Positions 16,173-24,259 of a stretch of DNA of 38,541 bases are shown here, in pieces. Below the pieces are notes generated by a model. The model saw only the letters and a list, made by a program, of their open reading frames with translations, did no database searches and was not told where the DNA came from. Origin of the DNA: an uncultured Synergistales bacterium (GTDB lineage Bacteria; Synergistota; Synergistia; Synergistales; Aminobacteriaceae); assembly GCA_905233215.1 (NCBI GenBank), contig CAJODC010000003.1, forward strand, positions 1 through 38,541. Reading direction: 5' to 3'. Made by a program: the position numbers and the translations under genes. Positions within the stretch are counted from its first letter, which is position 1, and every line of letters starts with the position of its first letter.

Positions 16173-16717
16173 AATATTATTCTTCTCAATTCCTCACATG
16201 AAGAGTCTAAATCATCGTTTACTATAACATAATCATATCTATTCTGAAGCTCAAGCTCTTTCGTTGCGTTGCCGAGTCTGACTTTGAGACTCGATTCGCT
16301 TTCAGTGTTACGGCCTCTGAGTCTTTTTTCGAGTACTTCTATTGACGGAGGAGCAACGAAAATCAAAACAGCGTCAGGCATTTTTTCTTTCACCTGTAAA
16401 GCTCCCTGAACATCAATTTCAAGCAGAACATTACGGCCTCTTCCGAGTTCTTTTTCAACGTCAGCCCTCAACGTGCCGTAATAATCTTCGTGAACGTGTG
16501 CGTATTCCAAAAAGAGTCCTCGTTCTATGTCTTCCCTGAATTTTTCGTGTGAAATGAATCTGTAATCAACACCATCAGTCTCGCCGTCTCTGGGCTTTCT
16601 TGTAGTGCATGAAATCGAGTAGACTAAACCGGGTATGTTGTTCAAGGCGTGTTCCCTCAGCGTACCTTTTCCGACACCGCTGGGGCCTGAGATTACGAAA
16701 AGTTTTCCGCTCATCAT
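16169..16717 (-). CDS. gmk: Guanylate kinase
   Basis: 182 residues, slightly shorter than the usual 200 or so. Phosphorylates GMP to GDP with ATP. Seen: P-loop GPSGVGKGT (11-19), SCTTRKPRDGETDGVDYRFIS (GMP-binding arginines), GLFLEYAHVHEDYYGT, LLEIDVQGALQVKEKMPDAVLIFVAPPS, RLRGRNTES (lid) and a final YDYVIVNDDLDSS. The C-terminal helix is shortened. The ATG overlaps the yicC stop (ATGA); a second ATG follows immediately and either may be used. The gene pair yicC-gmk is common in bacteria. Confidence 0.95.
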   Translation of the reverse strand: MMSGKLFVISGPSGVGKGTLREHALNNIPGLVYSISCTTRKPRDGETDGVDYRFISHEKFREDIERGLFLEYAHVHEDYYGTLRADVEKELGRGRNVLLEIDVQGALQVKEKMPDAVLIFVAPPSIEVLEKRLRGRNTESESSLKVRLGNATKELELQNRYDYVIVNDDLDSSCEELRRIIL

Positions 16718-17598
16718 TCTATGTTCTGAATCTGCTCTCTCATCTTCTCAATGCAAGTCTTTGCCTCTACGACTCCCCATCGGAATTGAGCATCATTGAC
16801 CTTTGATCCCATCGTGTTAATCTCACGGTTCATCTCTTGAATCAGGAAGTCGAGTTTTTTACCGCAAGGCTCTTCACACATTATCTGACGAAATTTGCTT
16901 GTGTGAGCCTCAAGTCTTGCTGTCTCTTCCGAAACGTCCCACTTGTCCGACATCAACGCCACTTCCTGAGCGATTCTGTTCTCGTCAATCTCAAGGTTAA
17001 AATGTTCCATGACATTTTCGATTCTAGTTCTCAGACTTTCGAGAGCCTCAGAACTTGCTATAGTCCAGCGTTCTTTCAGAGCCTCGATTATCGCTTCAAG
17101 CGCAGTGAGATCGGCTTCAACTTTCTCGTGTAACTTTTCGCCCTCATTGCGTTTCATCTCCATTAGAGACTCGACAGCGTCAAGAGCGAGTCTGTCCCAA
17201 AATTCCGGGTTTTCCGCTGCTGCTTCCTCAGCGATGTTGCCGGAATCGTCAAGCACTCCCGGTAACATCAAGAAACTTGTTACATCATCGGAAACTCCGA
17301 GATTGTTGCGTTCTGCCAGCGTTCTTGCCTGACTGATTAGAGCCGTCAATCCGTCATTGTCGAACGTTGGAATCTTCGCTCCAGGATTCCAAGTTATCTC
17401 GGCTGAAAGTTTCAGCTTACCGCGAGTTATGTTACTCCTGAGAAGGGTCAGCATTCTGTTCTCAAGACTCGTCAATTCTCTCGGAAGTTTTACGCTGAAG
17501 TCCTGATACTTATGGTTGACGGAAGTTATCTCAAACTTCACAGTACCCCAAGAAAATTCACGTGAACTGCTCCCGAAACCTGTCATGCTTATGAACAT
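16714..17598 (-). CDS. yicC: YicC/YloC-family endoribonuclease
   Basis: 294 residues, standard length. Family knowledge: YicC-like proteins have endoribonuclease activity in E. coli and B. subtilis. Seen: the conserved N-terminus MFISMTGFGSSS, EITSVNHKYQDFSVKLP, a central helical region, and the highly conserved C-terminal block HTSKFRQIMCEEPCGKKLDFLIQEMNREINTMGSKVND, which characterises the family. It begins one base after the plsC stop codon and overlaps gmk by 4 bp. Confidence 0.93.
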   Translation of the reverse strand: MFISMTGFGSSSREFSWGTVKFEITSVNHKYQDFSVKLPRELTSLENRMLTLLRSNITRGKLKLSAEITWNPGAKIPTFDNDGLTALISQARTLAERNNLGVSDDVTSFLMLPGVLDDSGNIAEEAAAENPEFWDRLALDAVESLMEMKRNEGEKLHEKVEADLTALEAIIEALKERWTIASSEALESLRTRIENVMEHFNLEIDENRIAQEVALMSDKWDVSEETARLEAHTSKFRQIMCEEPCGKKLDFLIQEMNREINTMGSKVNDAQFRWGVVEAKTCIEKMREQIQNIE

Positions 17599-18225
17599 TT
17601 ATTCACCCGCCTCTAACTCGCACATTGCCCGTGAAAGGCTGTCCATTATAGTTTTTCGTCCTTCCTTGCTGCTGTAGACTTCATCGCTGAACCTCAAGGG
17701 CTTTCCGAATGTTACACGGAGCTTTGTCGGTTTCACGAACGCTGAACCGGGAGGCATGGCCTTGAACGAGCCGTGAATGAACACAGGCAGAATCGGGGCG
17801 TGTTCGTGAGCGGCAATGAGAGCGACTCCAGCTTCGAGGGGCTGAAGTTTACCGTCAAGAGTCCTTCCTCCTTCAGGGAATATCAAAACATCGCTGCCTT
17901 CCTGATAGAGTTTCATGAAGCCCTTTAACGCTCCTGCCGCTGATGCGTTGCTCTGTCTTGAGACTGGGACGGCTCCCAACGCTTTTATACACGTTCCTAG
18001 AAACCAGCCCGTAAAGAGTTCTTCCTTAGCGAGATAGCGCAATGTTCTCGGGAAGAAACAGCCGACAATCAACGGGTCAAGATTGCTTGCGTGATTGCAG
18101 GCGACTATGAATTTTTCGTTGGGATTGAGCTTTTCTATCCATCGAGATGAACAACGGTTATATATCATCAGCAGTATCTTGAAGAAATTTTTGACGATTA
18201 CGTAGAAAATTTTATTCTGTTTCAT
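17599..18225 (-). CDS. plsC: 1-acyl-sn-glycerol-3-phosphate acyltransferase
   Basis: 208 residues. Acylates lysophosphatidic acid to phosphatidic acid at the inner face of the membrane. Seen: a hydrophobic N-terminal segment, the catalytic NHASNLDP (H-x4-D), the glycerophosphate-binding LIFPEGGRTLDGKLQPLEAGVALIA and PVFIHGS. Its start lies 14 bp inside the end of cmk; a cmk-plsC pairing also occurs in several anaerobes. It may be a housekeeping PlsC or a paralogue with other acyl preferences; the window holds no plsX or plsY. Confidence 0.9.
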   Translation of the reverse strand: MKQNKIFYVIVKNFFKILLMIYNRCSSRWIEKLNPNEKFIVACNHASNLDPLIVGCFFPRTLRYLAKEELFTGWFLGTCIKALGAVPVSRQSNASAAGALKGFMKLYQEGSDVLIFPEGGRTLDGKLQPLEAGVALIAAHEHAPILPVFIHGSFKAMPPGSAFVKPTKLRVTFGKPLRFSDEVYSSKEGRKTIMDSLSRAMCELEAGE

Positions 18226-18880
18226 GTGATAATGCTTCTTTCACTTTGTTGACTATGAAATTAACGGCTTCTTCCTCGCTCATGTCGGAAGTGTCAAGAT
18301 ATATTGCACCTTCAGGAATCGTCAACGGCGAAACTTCACGGCTTGAGTCGTTTTTGTCCCGTTCGATTATTGACTTTAATATTTGGTCGTAATCGGCCTG
18401 TTTGCCTTTGCTGATGCGTTCATTGTAACGTCGTTTCGCTCTTGCTTCCGGGCTTGCTGTGAGGAAGAATTTTACTTTTGCTTCAGGGAAAACGACACTG
18501 CCTACATCACGCCCTTCAGCAACGATTGAGCCGTGTTTCTCCTGTTCCTTCTGCAAAGAGAGAAGAGCTTTCCTGACTGACGGGATCGCTGAGTATTCTG
18601 ATGATAATTCGTCAACTTCAGGCGTTCTTATCTCGCCGGTAACATCAAAACCGTTCACGAGTACTTCTTTGTCCCTCAATTCAATGCTTATGTCGGACAG
18701 AGCCTCTCGCATTATGTCATCATCAACAGGCTTGACTTCAGACTCATGAAGTATCAGAGCGATTGCCCTGTAGATTGCTCCTGTGTCAAGATATTTTATT
18801 TCGAGACGTGAGGCAGTATCTTTAGCGACCGTGCTTTTTCCTGCGCCTGCCGGGCCGTCAATAGTGATTACGTATGACAT
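18212..18880 (-). CDS. cmk: Cytidylate kinase
   Basis: 222 residues. Phosphorylates CMP/dCMP. Seen: MSYVITIDGPAGAGKST at the very start (P-loop 9-17), LDTGAIYRAIAL (nucleotide-binding Y-R), VAEGRDVGSVVFPEAKVKFFLTASPEARAKRR and DYDQILKSIIERDKNDSSREVSPL (lid with R-D-x2-D-x2-R). The start is placed at ATG 18880, because the longer ORF adds 19 residues that only mirror the end of the HDOD gene. It lies 4 bp downstream of the HDOD stop and overlaps plsC by 14 bp. Confidence 0.95.
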   Translation of the reverse strand: MSYVITIDGPAGAGKSTVAKDTASRLEIKYLDTGAIYRAIALILHESEVKPVDDDIMREALSDISIELRDKEVLVNGFDVTGEIRTPEVDELSSEYSAIPSVRKALLSLQKEQEKHGSIVAEGRDVGSVVFPEAKVKFFLTASPEARAKRRYNERISKGKQADYDQILKSIIERDKNDSSREVSPLTIPEGAIYLDTSDMSEEEAVNFIVNKVKEALSHETE

Positions 18881-18884
18881 TGTT

Positions 18885-19775
18885 CTACAATCCGGCCATG
18901 TCGCCCATGTCGCTGGCAACGCTTCCGGCAAAGTCAATCATCTCTGAGAGCAGATTGTCAAAATTGCTTATGCCGAGCCTCTCGACAGGTTCAGGGAACA
19001 TATAAGCCTGTAAGCCGTCAGCACCCAGTCCGATTCCAAGCATCAAGCATATTGTGTTCGCTACTGTAACTACGTCAAGCAAGGGCTGATACTGTATTTT
19101 ATCCTCCGGCAGCTCGTTGGGCTTATGGTGATAAGCGATCGGGACTGTGTAAGAAGGCGGCATTGCCCACTTCTCTACCAAAATTTCTCCGATCATCGCA
19201 TGATCAAACCCCAAGACCTGACGTTCCGCCTCTGTGAATGGTATGTGCTTCTCCTCTACCATCTTCACAATGATTCCGTAACCGAAACGGACATAATCAT
19301 TCAGGATAACCTTGCCGATGTCGTGAAGCAGGCCTCCAACATAAGCGTCTTCAGTGCTGACCTTCCCGGTTAACCCGGCGAGATGCCTCGAAGTGTACGC
19401 TACCATGAGCGAGTGCCTCCAAAGTTCCCCCCTGTCAAGAGCGTAGCCAGTCAATCCCTTGTCCATCGCTGAATACACTGTGGCAGCAAGAATGATATTG
19501 CTGACCGACTTGTAACCCAAAAGTGCTATCGCTTCGGCTATGTTCGAGATGTTACGGCTGACTCCATATGCTGCTGAATTGGCCAGCTTGAGTATACGCA
19601 GCACAAGACCCTCATCGCGTGAGAGACTCTGAGCAACGTCCGCTGCATTGCTTTCGGGGTCATTCAGTTTTCTCATCGTCTCAAGCACAAACTGAGGGAA
19701 CGATTTTATGTTCTGCATGTTGCTGATTATTCTCGTCTTGATTAGTTCTCTGGATTTCTCATCAATTTCACTCAC
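18885..19775 (-). CDS. HDOD-domain signal transduction protein
   Basis: 296 residues. Family knowledge: HDOD domains are catalytically inactive or weakly conserved relatives of HD phosphohydrolases, used in signalling and in control of motility, stress or cyclic nucleotides. Seen: FPQFVLETMRKLNDPESNAADVAQSLSRDEGLVLRILKLANSAAYG (the HDOD entry motif), AEAIALLGYKSVSNIIL, and an intact-looking VGGLLHDIGKVILNDY followed by FDHAMIGEILVEKW and IAYHHKPNE, so metal binding is plausible. No attached receiver, GGDEF or EAL domain. The GTG start is supported by a GGGGG site 10-14 nt upstream. It lies between the pseudouridine synthase and cmk genes. Confidence 0.88.
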   Translation of the reverse strand: MSEIDEKSRELIKTRIISNMQNIKSFPQFVLETMRKLNDPESNAADVAQSLSRDEGLVLRILKLANSAAYGVSRNISNIAEAIALLGYKSVSNIILAATVYSAMDKGLTGYALDRGELWRHSLMVAYTSRHLAGLTGKVSTEDAYVGGLLHDIGKVILNDYVRFGYGIIVKMVEEKHIPFTEAERQVLGFDHAMIGEILVEKWAMPPSYTVPIAYHHKPNELPEDKIQYQPLLDVVTVANTICLMLGIGLGADGLQAYMFPEPVERLGISNFDNLLSEMIDFAGSVASDMGDMAGL

Positions 19776-19803
19776 GGACCATTAACCCCCTTCGTTCTAA
19801 AAA

Positions 19804-20517
19804 TCAAACTATACCGCCATTCAATATTTTAGTGTAGAGTTCGGAAAATGACAAACTGACATATTCGCCGGTCTTCAGTTTTTCAAGCCTCATTTTTCCG
19901 ATCCTTGTGCGAATCAATTTCTCAACGCTGAAACCTGCTCCGTTAGCCATGAGTTTGACTTCGTGTTTTCGTCCGCTGATTATCACAATTTTGACCCATC
20001 GCCCGGCAGGTTCTTTGTCGAGAATGTCAACGCTCACAGGTATAACAAACCTACCGTCAGGAGTATCGACACCTTTCCGCCATCGTTCAAGCTGTCTTTC
20101 ATTTATCGGTATATTTAGCAGTGCTTCGTATTCTTTGTGGATTCTTTTTGACGGGTGAAGAACGTTCTGTGTAAACATTCCGTCATTCGTCAAAATCAAT
20201 AGTCCTTCAGTGTCTCTGTCAAGCCTTCCTACAGGGTAAATCTTGCCGTCATAATCAGTAATCAGACTCACAACAACAGGGTCGTATTTGTCCGTAACAG
20301 CACAGACATAGCCTGAAGGTTTATTCATGACGTAATAGACATTCTCGGCGATTGTGAGCTGTCTGTTGTCAAAAGTTACGATGTCGTTCTTCTCTACGTT
20401 GAAGAAGGGAGCGAGAACGATTTTTCCGTTGACCTGTACCCTTCCGCTTAATATGAGAATGTCAGCCTTACGCCTTGAAGCAATACCGCTGAGTGATATA
20501 AACTTGTTAAGCCTCAT
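19804..20517 (-). CDS. RsuA/RluB-family 16S/23S rRNA pseudouridine synthase
   Basis: 237 residues. Seen: an N-terminal S4 RNA-binding domain (MRLNKFISLSGIASRRKADILILSGRVQVNG), then the catalytic domain with VYYVMNKPSGYVC, VGRLDRDTEGLLILTNDG (catalytic Asp100 in GRLD), HPSKRIHKEYEALL and SGRKHEVKLMANGAGF. This is the RsuA/RluB/E/F branch; which rRNA uridine is modified is not certain, though RluB (23S U2605) is the usual partner of scpAB in Gram-positive-like gene orders. The start is ATG 20517: the GAGGAGG site lies within the last codons of scpB and the scpB TGA is separated by a single base (TGACATG), giving tight coupling. Confidence 0.9.
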   Translation of the reverse strand: MRLNKFISLSGIASRRKADILILSGRVQVNGKIVLAPFFNVEKNDIVTFDNRQLTIAENVYYVMNKPSGYVCAVTDKYDPVVVSLITDYDGKIYPVGRLDRDTEGLLILTNDGMFTQNVLHPSKRIHKEYEALLNIPINERQLERWRKGVDTPDGRFVIPVSVDILDKEPAGRWVKIVIISGRKHEVKLMANGAGFSVEKLIRTRIGKMRLEKLKTGEYVSLSFSELYTKILNGGIV

Positions 20518-20518
20518 G

Positions 20519-21049
20519 TCAAAAATTTTCCTCCTCGTTGATTTCATCGGGCGATGGTATCTCGTCAATGTCATTTATTCCAAAAACTTCAAGAAATTTC
20601 ACCGTCGTAACATAAAGCAGTGAAGGACGGCCTTGTTTTTTTCGGCCTGCTGTTTTGACTAGACCGAGTTCAAGCAATTTTTCAAGAGGACTGGCTGAAT
20701 TAACGCCTCTAATTTCGTCAATCTCGCTTCGTGTTACTGGCTGTTTTTTTGCGATTACTGCTGCTGTCTCGATTGCTGCCTTGCTGAGACGGATACGCTT
20801 TTTGCCTGCGCTGTTACGGAAATTCTCGACAGTCTCAGACATTTCCGGCCTAGTCTCAATCACCCAGTCTCCAGCGATGTTGCGAAGGTGAACGCCGTGA
20901 TTCTCTCCGTCAAAAATCTCTGACAACTCATCGAGAGCCTTGCGGAGTTCACGAGCATTAACGCCGAGAGAGTCCCGTAGTTCTCGTTCTGTTACCGGCG
21001 AAGGCGAGACGAAGAGCAACGCTTCAATTCTTCGTGATAACTCTGACAT
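20519..21049 (-). CDS. scpB: Segregation and condensation protein B
   Basis: 176 residues from ATG 21049. ScpB is the kite subunit of the SMC-ScpAB condensin complex that compacts and segregates chromosomes. Seen: MSELSRRIEALLFVSPSPVTERELRDSLG (first winged helix), SKAAIETAAVIAKKQPVTRSEIDEIRGVNSASPLEKLLELGLVKTAGRKKQGRPSLLYVTTVKFLEVFGI (second winged helix with the family G-R-P-x-L-Y-x-T-T-x-x-F-L-E-x-F). It overlaps scpA by 26 bp; a longer start at 21064 is possible, and neither has a strong ribosome site, consistent with coupling to scpA. Confidence 0.93.
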   Translation of the reverse strand: MSELSRRIEALLFVSPSPVTERELRDSLGVNARELRKALDELSEIFDGENHGVHLRNIAGDWVIETRPEMSETVENFRNSAGKKRIRLSKAAIETAAVIAKKQPVTRSEIDEIRGVNSASPLEKLLELGLVKTAGRKKQGRPSLLYVTTVKFLEVFGINDIDEIPSPDEINEEENF

Positions 21050-21776
21050 CGGAGAATAATTCATCTTGTTCGATATGAGCCTTTCCCATTCTGCAAAGTT
21101 CAAGGACGGCAAGAAGTGTAACGATAAAATTTTTCCCGGCAATTTCGTTGAGGCTGAGACATTTTGATGATGACAACATCGCTTCTATCTCTGACACTCT
21201 CAGCTCAATCTGTTTCTGTTCGTCCTTTTGGGAATTTGCGAAACCGTCCCAATCTGCTTTCGACTCCGCATCGTTGAGCGTCTCTTTTCGGGTTAAAGCC
21301 TCGATGTGTCTCTGTGAGATTGACTTCCATGTTTTACCGAGAAGGTAAGCTCCAGAGCCGTCAACAATTATTTCACGCTCTGTCCCGCTGTCGGGTTCGT
21401 CAATAATTCCTCGTCTGTATGACGGAGACATTGACGAGAATTTTTCGGAGAGCCAGAGATAAATTTCCCTGTACGGCCTGTAACGTTCAAGAGACTCGAT
21501 GAATGCTCGTTCGTCCGGAACTGTTGACGGTGTATCGTCATGGTAATTCGGTAGAAGAGAGCGTGTTTTCTCAAGCAGCAGCCCGGCAGTCATGTAGAAG
21601 AAATCAGCGAGAGTGTCAGCAGGAGATTGACGGGTTTTGACAAGATAGAGGCCGTAAATTTTTATGAGCTGTGATATTTTTATGCCTGAGACTTGAAACT
21701 TTCCGCTCTCAACAAGCGAACACAAAAGATCAAAAGGCCCTGAATATCCGTCAATGTTCACATCAAAGTCTGTCAT
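21024..21776 (-). CDS. scpA: Segregation and condensation protein A
   Basis: 250 residues. ScpA is the kleisin that bridges the SMC head domains. Seen: FDVNIDGYSGPFDLLCSLVESGKFQVSGIKISQLIKIY (conserved N-terminus), DFFYMTAGLLLEKTRSLLP, a variable acidic linker, and the C-terminal winged helix IVTLLAVLELCRMGKAHIEQDELFSDVRV. Its ATG overlaps the trpS stop by ATGA. The smc gene is not in the window. Confidence 0.93.
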   Translation of the reverse strand: MTDFDVNIDGYSGPFDLLCSLVESGKFQVSGIKISQLIKIYGLYLVKTRQSPADTLADFFYMTAGLLLEKTRSLLPNYHDDTPSTVPDERAFIESLERYRPYREIYLWLSEKFSSMSPSYRRGIIDEPDSGTEREIIVDGSGAYLLGKTWKSISQRHIEALTRKETLNDAESKADWDGFANSQKDEQKQIELRVSEIEAMLSSSKCLSLNEIAGKNFIVTLLAVLELCRMGKAHIEQDELFSDVRVITKN

Positions 21777-22783
21777 CTCTTGGGATTCGGCAAAAGTCCC
21801 ATAGCCGGGTAAATTCCGCTCATTGTTTCACGGGCGACTTTCTCGGCACGTTCGGCACCGTCAGCGAAAATTTCATCAAGCAGTGATTTCTTGCCTTCGT
21901 ATTTCGCTCGGCGTTCACGTACAGGTTCCATCATGGCCTGAATGTGAGCGTTGAGTTTCTTCTTGCAGTCTATGCAGCCGATACCGGCAGTCTTGCAGCC
22001 CTCGCAGATTTCGGACTTCTCGCCATCGTCAGGGTTGAACACCTTGTGCAAGTCCCAGACTGGACACTTCGCAGGGTCTCCCGGGTCAGTCCGTCTCATT
22101 CTGGCAGGGTCGGTCATCATCGTTCGGAGCTTCTGCCACATTGAGTCGGCAGTCTCGGAAATTTCGAGAGCGTTGCCGTATGACTTGCTCATTTTGCGTC
22201 CGTCAGTGCCCGGCACTTTCGGTGTCTGTGTGAACAAGGGCTGAGGTTCAACAAGAAGATTCTCGCCGAAAAAGTTGTTGAAGCGTCTCACAAGTTCACG
22301 GGAAATCTCAAGATGTGCGCTCTGATCTTCGCCGACCGGGACTAATTCAGCCTTGTACAACAAAATATCCGCTGCCATAAGAACTGGATAACCCAAAAAT
22401 CCATAAGTCCCTAAATCCTTGTTGCGAATGTTGAAGAGCTGTTCCTTGTATGTCGGGTTACGGTAGAGCCAGCCCAGCGGCGTAATCATTCCCAGTGCCA
22501 ACGCTAATTCGGCATGTTGCGGAACATGGGACTGAATGAACAGCGGCGACTTCTCCGGGTCAAGTCCGACCGAAAGCCAGTCAAGAAGCGCAGTGTAACA
22601 ATATTCGCCAGTGTTCGCGCTGTCCTCGTAATTCGATGTCAATGCGTGCCAGTCGGCAATGGCGTAAAAACATTCGTAGCCCTCATCGTTCTGAAGTTTC
22701 ACAAAATTGCTCAACGCTCCGGCCATGTGTCCCAAGTGTAACGGTCCTGTCGGCCTCATCGCGCTTAAAACTCTTTTCTTCAA
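21773..22783 (-). CDS. trpS: Tryptophanyl-tRNA synthetase with predicted [4Fe-4S] site
   Basis: 336 residues. Class I synthetase charging tRNA-Trp. Seen: PTGPLHLGH (HIGH-type signature, 11-19), GEDQSAHLEISRELVRRFN, and KMSKSYGN (198-205). In the anticodon-binding region Cys240, Cys263, Cys270 and Cys273 give C-x22-C-x6-C-x2-C, the arrangement that binds a [4Fe-4S] cluster in Thermotoga maritima TrpRS; an extra Cys260 lies nearby. Many bacterial TrpRS lack it. No T-box or trp leader is visible; only 10 bp separate it from the upstream gene, so it is co-transcribed with it. Confidence 0.95.
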   Translation of the reverse strand: MKKRVLSAMRPTGPLHLGHMAGALSNFVKLQNDEGYECFYAIADWHALTSNYEDSANTGEYCYTALLDWLSVGLDPEKSPLFIQSHVPQHAELALALGMITPLGWLYRNPTYKEQLFNIRNKDLGTYGFLGYPVLMAADILLYKAELVPVGEDQSAHLEISRELVRRFNNFFGENLLVEPQPLFTQTPKVPGTDGRKMSKSYGNALEISETADSMWQKLRTMMTDPARMRRTDPGDPAKCPVWDLHKVFNPDDGEKSEICEGCKTAGIGCIDCKKKLNAHIQAMMEPVRERRAKYEGKKSLLDEIFADGAERAEKVARETMSGIYPAMGLLPNPKR

Positions 22784-22793
22784 TTTAATTCTC

Positions 22794-23555
22794 CTATATT
22801 CTAGTTATCGTGGGTAATGCTCTCGTTTCAATTATAACCGTGCCAATTCCACAGCCCTCAATCTTTCCGGCAAGCGCAGGAATAGAGGCTCGTTCCATTT
22901 CGCCGTGATCGCAGATGGCAAGAGTCAGACCGTCATTAACAGCGTCTGAAATGTCGTGATACTTCATGTCGGCTGTGATGAAAATGTCAGAGCCTTTCGC
23001 TTTTGCTGACCGCCAAAATTCTCCGCCTGAACCTCCGCAGATTGATACACGCGAAATTTTCTCAGGCTGTCTATTAGTGTAAACATCAAAATGACTCAGC
23101 TTCCAAGAATTTTTGACGTGCTTTGAGAATTTTTGAAGCGTCATTTTCGGCGAAAATATCCCCCTTACACCGAAAGTATCGAGAGGCTCAGTGTTGTTCA
23201 GACCGATCAAGGCAGCGAGAGTGTCATTCACACCACCCTGTGTCTTGTCCCAATTCGTGTGAACGGCGATGATGTTGACATTGCGTTTCAGTGCCTCACG
23301 AATCGTCCTGCCCTGTTCGTTGTCATCGAGAATGTTTTTGACTGGACGGAAAATTATCGGGTGATGACAGACAAGAACGTTGCAGTCTTTTTCACGAGCC
23401 AAGATTACCGCTTCCGTTACAGCGTCAAGAGTTACAGCTATTCTGTCAACCTCAGCGTCATAGCTCCCGACTAGAAGCCCGGAGTTGTCCCAGTCTTCAG
23501 CAATCGAGAACGGCGCGAATGTGTCAATGTGTCTGAGGAGTCCGCTAACTTTCAT
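22794..23555 (-). CDS. Nif3-like dinuclear metal centre protein (DUF34)
   Basis: 253 residues. Family knowledge: toroidal hexamers with a two-metal site; the biochemical role is unsettled, with annotations such as GTP cyclohydrolase 1 type 2 homologue and proposed metal-chaperone functions. Seen: FAPFSIAEDWDNSGLLVG, VTLDAVTEAVILA, LVCHHPIIFRPVKNI (HHP metal ligands), IAVHTNWDKTQGGVNDTLA (H-x-N-x-D) and the C-terminal CDHGEME. The start is taken as ATG 23555, nested in the last codons of the kinase gene; no Shine-Dalgarno precedes it (the region reads TCCTCC), so it relies on coupling. Confidence 0.9.
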   Translation of the reverse strand: MKVSGLLRHIDTFAPFSIAEDWDNSGLLVGSYDAEVDRIAVTLDAVTEAVILAREKDCNVLVCHHPIIFRPVKNILDDNEQGRTIREALKRNVNIIAVHTNWDKTQGGVNDTLAALIGLNNTEPLDTFGVRGIFSPKMTLQKFSKHVKNSWKLSHFDVYTNRQPEKISRVSICGGSGGEFWRSAKAKGSDIFITADMKYHDISDAVNDGLTLAICDHGEMERASIPALAGKIEGCGIGTVIIETRALPTITRI

Positions 23556-24198
23556 GAGGAGGAAGAATCTTGCGTTCAGGGAAAAATTTTTGTACGTCCT
23601 CAAGGAACGCCGTTACCTTTGAGGGAGTCTCAATGAATGTCGGGTCAGAAAGTTCAAGCTCGTAGAAGGTAATATCACGCTGAAGTTCGTTCTGAAGGAA
23701 ATCAAGGAACGGCATGTAAGCATCATAAAGAGACTTCCAGTAATTGACTCCAACGTCTATTTCGTCCTGTCTTCCCCTGCTTTGAATACGGCGCATGATT
23801 TCATCAAATTCGCATCGTACAACGACAAAAAGTTTCGGTGCTTTTACGTTCCTCAAGAGCGAATCATAGAGCGTCAGGTAACAGCCGAACTGACTATCCT
23901 TGAAGTAACCGCTCCTGTAATAGAGCATGGCATAAACTTTATCGCCGAAAACGCTGCGGTCAAGAATGTAATTGTCCTTCTCGCTCGCGCAAAGATACTG
24001 GGCGAAACGGGTAACAAGAAAATTCAACTGCATCGGGAACGCCCATTTATGATCATGATGAAAACGGCTGAGAAGGTCTAAAGGGTCTCGGAACTCTTCG
24101 GGCATTACGTCGAAGCCTAAACGCTGAGAGAGTAAATTTACGATTGTTGACTTACCGCTTGCCGTCATTCCCTCAACGATGATTTGAATCTGTCCCAA
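23545..24198 (-). CDS. Deoxynucleoside kinase
   Basis: 217 residues. Salvage kinase phosphorylating deoxyribonucleosides. Seen: a P-loop VEGMTASGKST (8-18), PEEFRDPLDLLSRF (substrate pocket), MQLNFLVTRFAQY, the family DRS motif in ILDRSVFGDKVYA, and RIQSRGRQDEI (lid arginines). The fold is the dCK/dGK/TK2 group; base specificity (adenine/guanine versus pyrimidine) cannot be read with certainty. The start is TTG 24198 with AGGAAGTG about 8 nt upstream. An extended -10 at 24243-24251 suggests that it begins a transcription unit within the long minus-strand run. Confidence 0.85.
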   Translation of the reverse strand: MGQIQIIVEGMTASGKSTIVNLLSQRLGFDVMPEEFRDPLDLLSRFHHDHKWAFPMQLNFLVTRFAQYLCASEKDNYILDRSVFGDKVYAMLYYRSGYFKDSQFGCYLTLYDSLLRNVKAPKLFVVVRCEFDEIMRRIQSRGRQDEIDVGVNYWKSLYDAYMPFLDFLQNELQRDITFYELELSDPTFIETPSKVTAFLEDVQKFFPERKILPPHES

Positions 24199-24242
24199 AA
24201 ATTTTCACTTCCTAATTAAAGTTTAATGTGAGATTAAGAGCG

Positions 24243-24251
24243 ATTATACCA
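24243..24251 (-). promoter_or_regulatory. Extended -10 promoter ahead of the deoxynucleoside kinase
   Basis: On the minus strand TGGTATAAT (24251-24243), a complete TGn-TATAAT element in the 61-bp gap after the gspH-like gene; no -35 match. It would start transcription near 24236, about 38 nt before the TTG start. Confidence 0.5.
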
Positions 24252-24259
24252 GAAAAAAA

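Noticed and set aside
19776-19800. Four-codon ORF (ATG 19790s region) just before the HDOD start
   Set aside because: Too short to support as a leader; no hairpin or coupling pattern accompanies it.
23555-23603. N-terminal extension of the Nif3-like protein
   Set aside because: The added residues only translate the end of the kinase gene in another frame, and the family start MKVSGLLRHIDTFAP fits ATG 23555.
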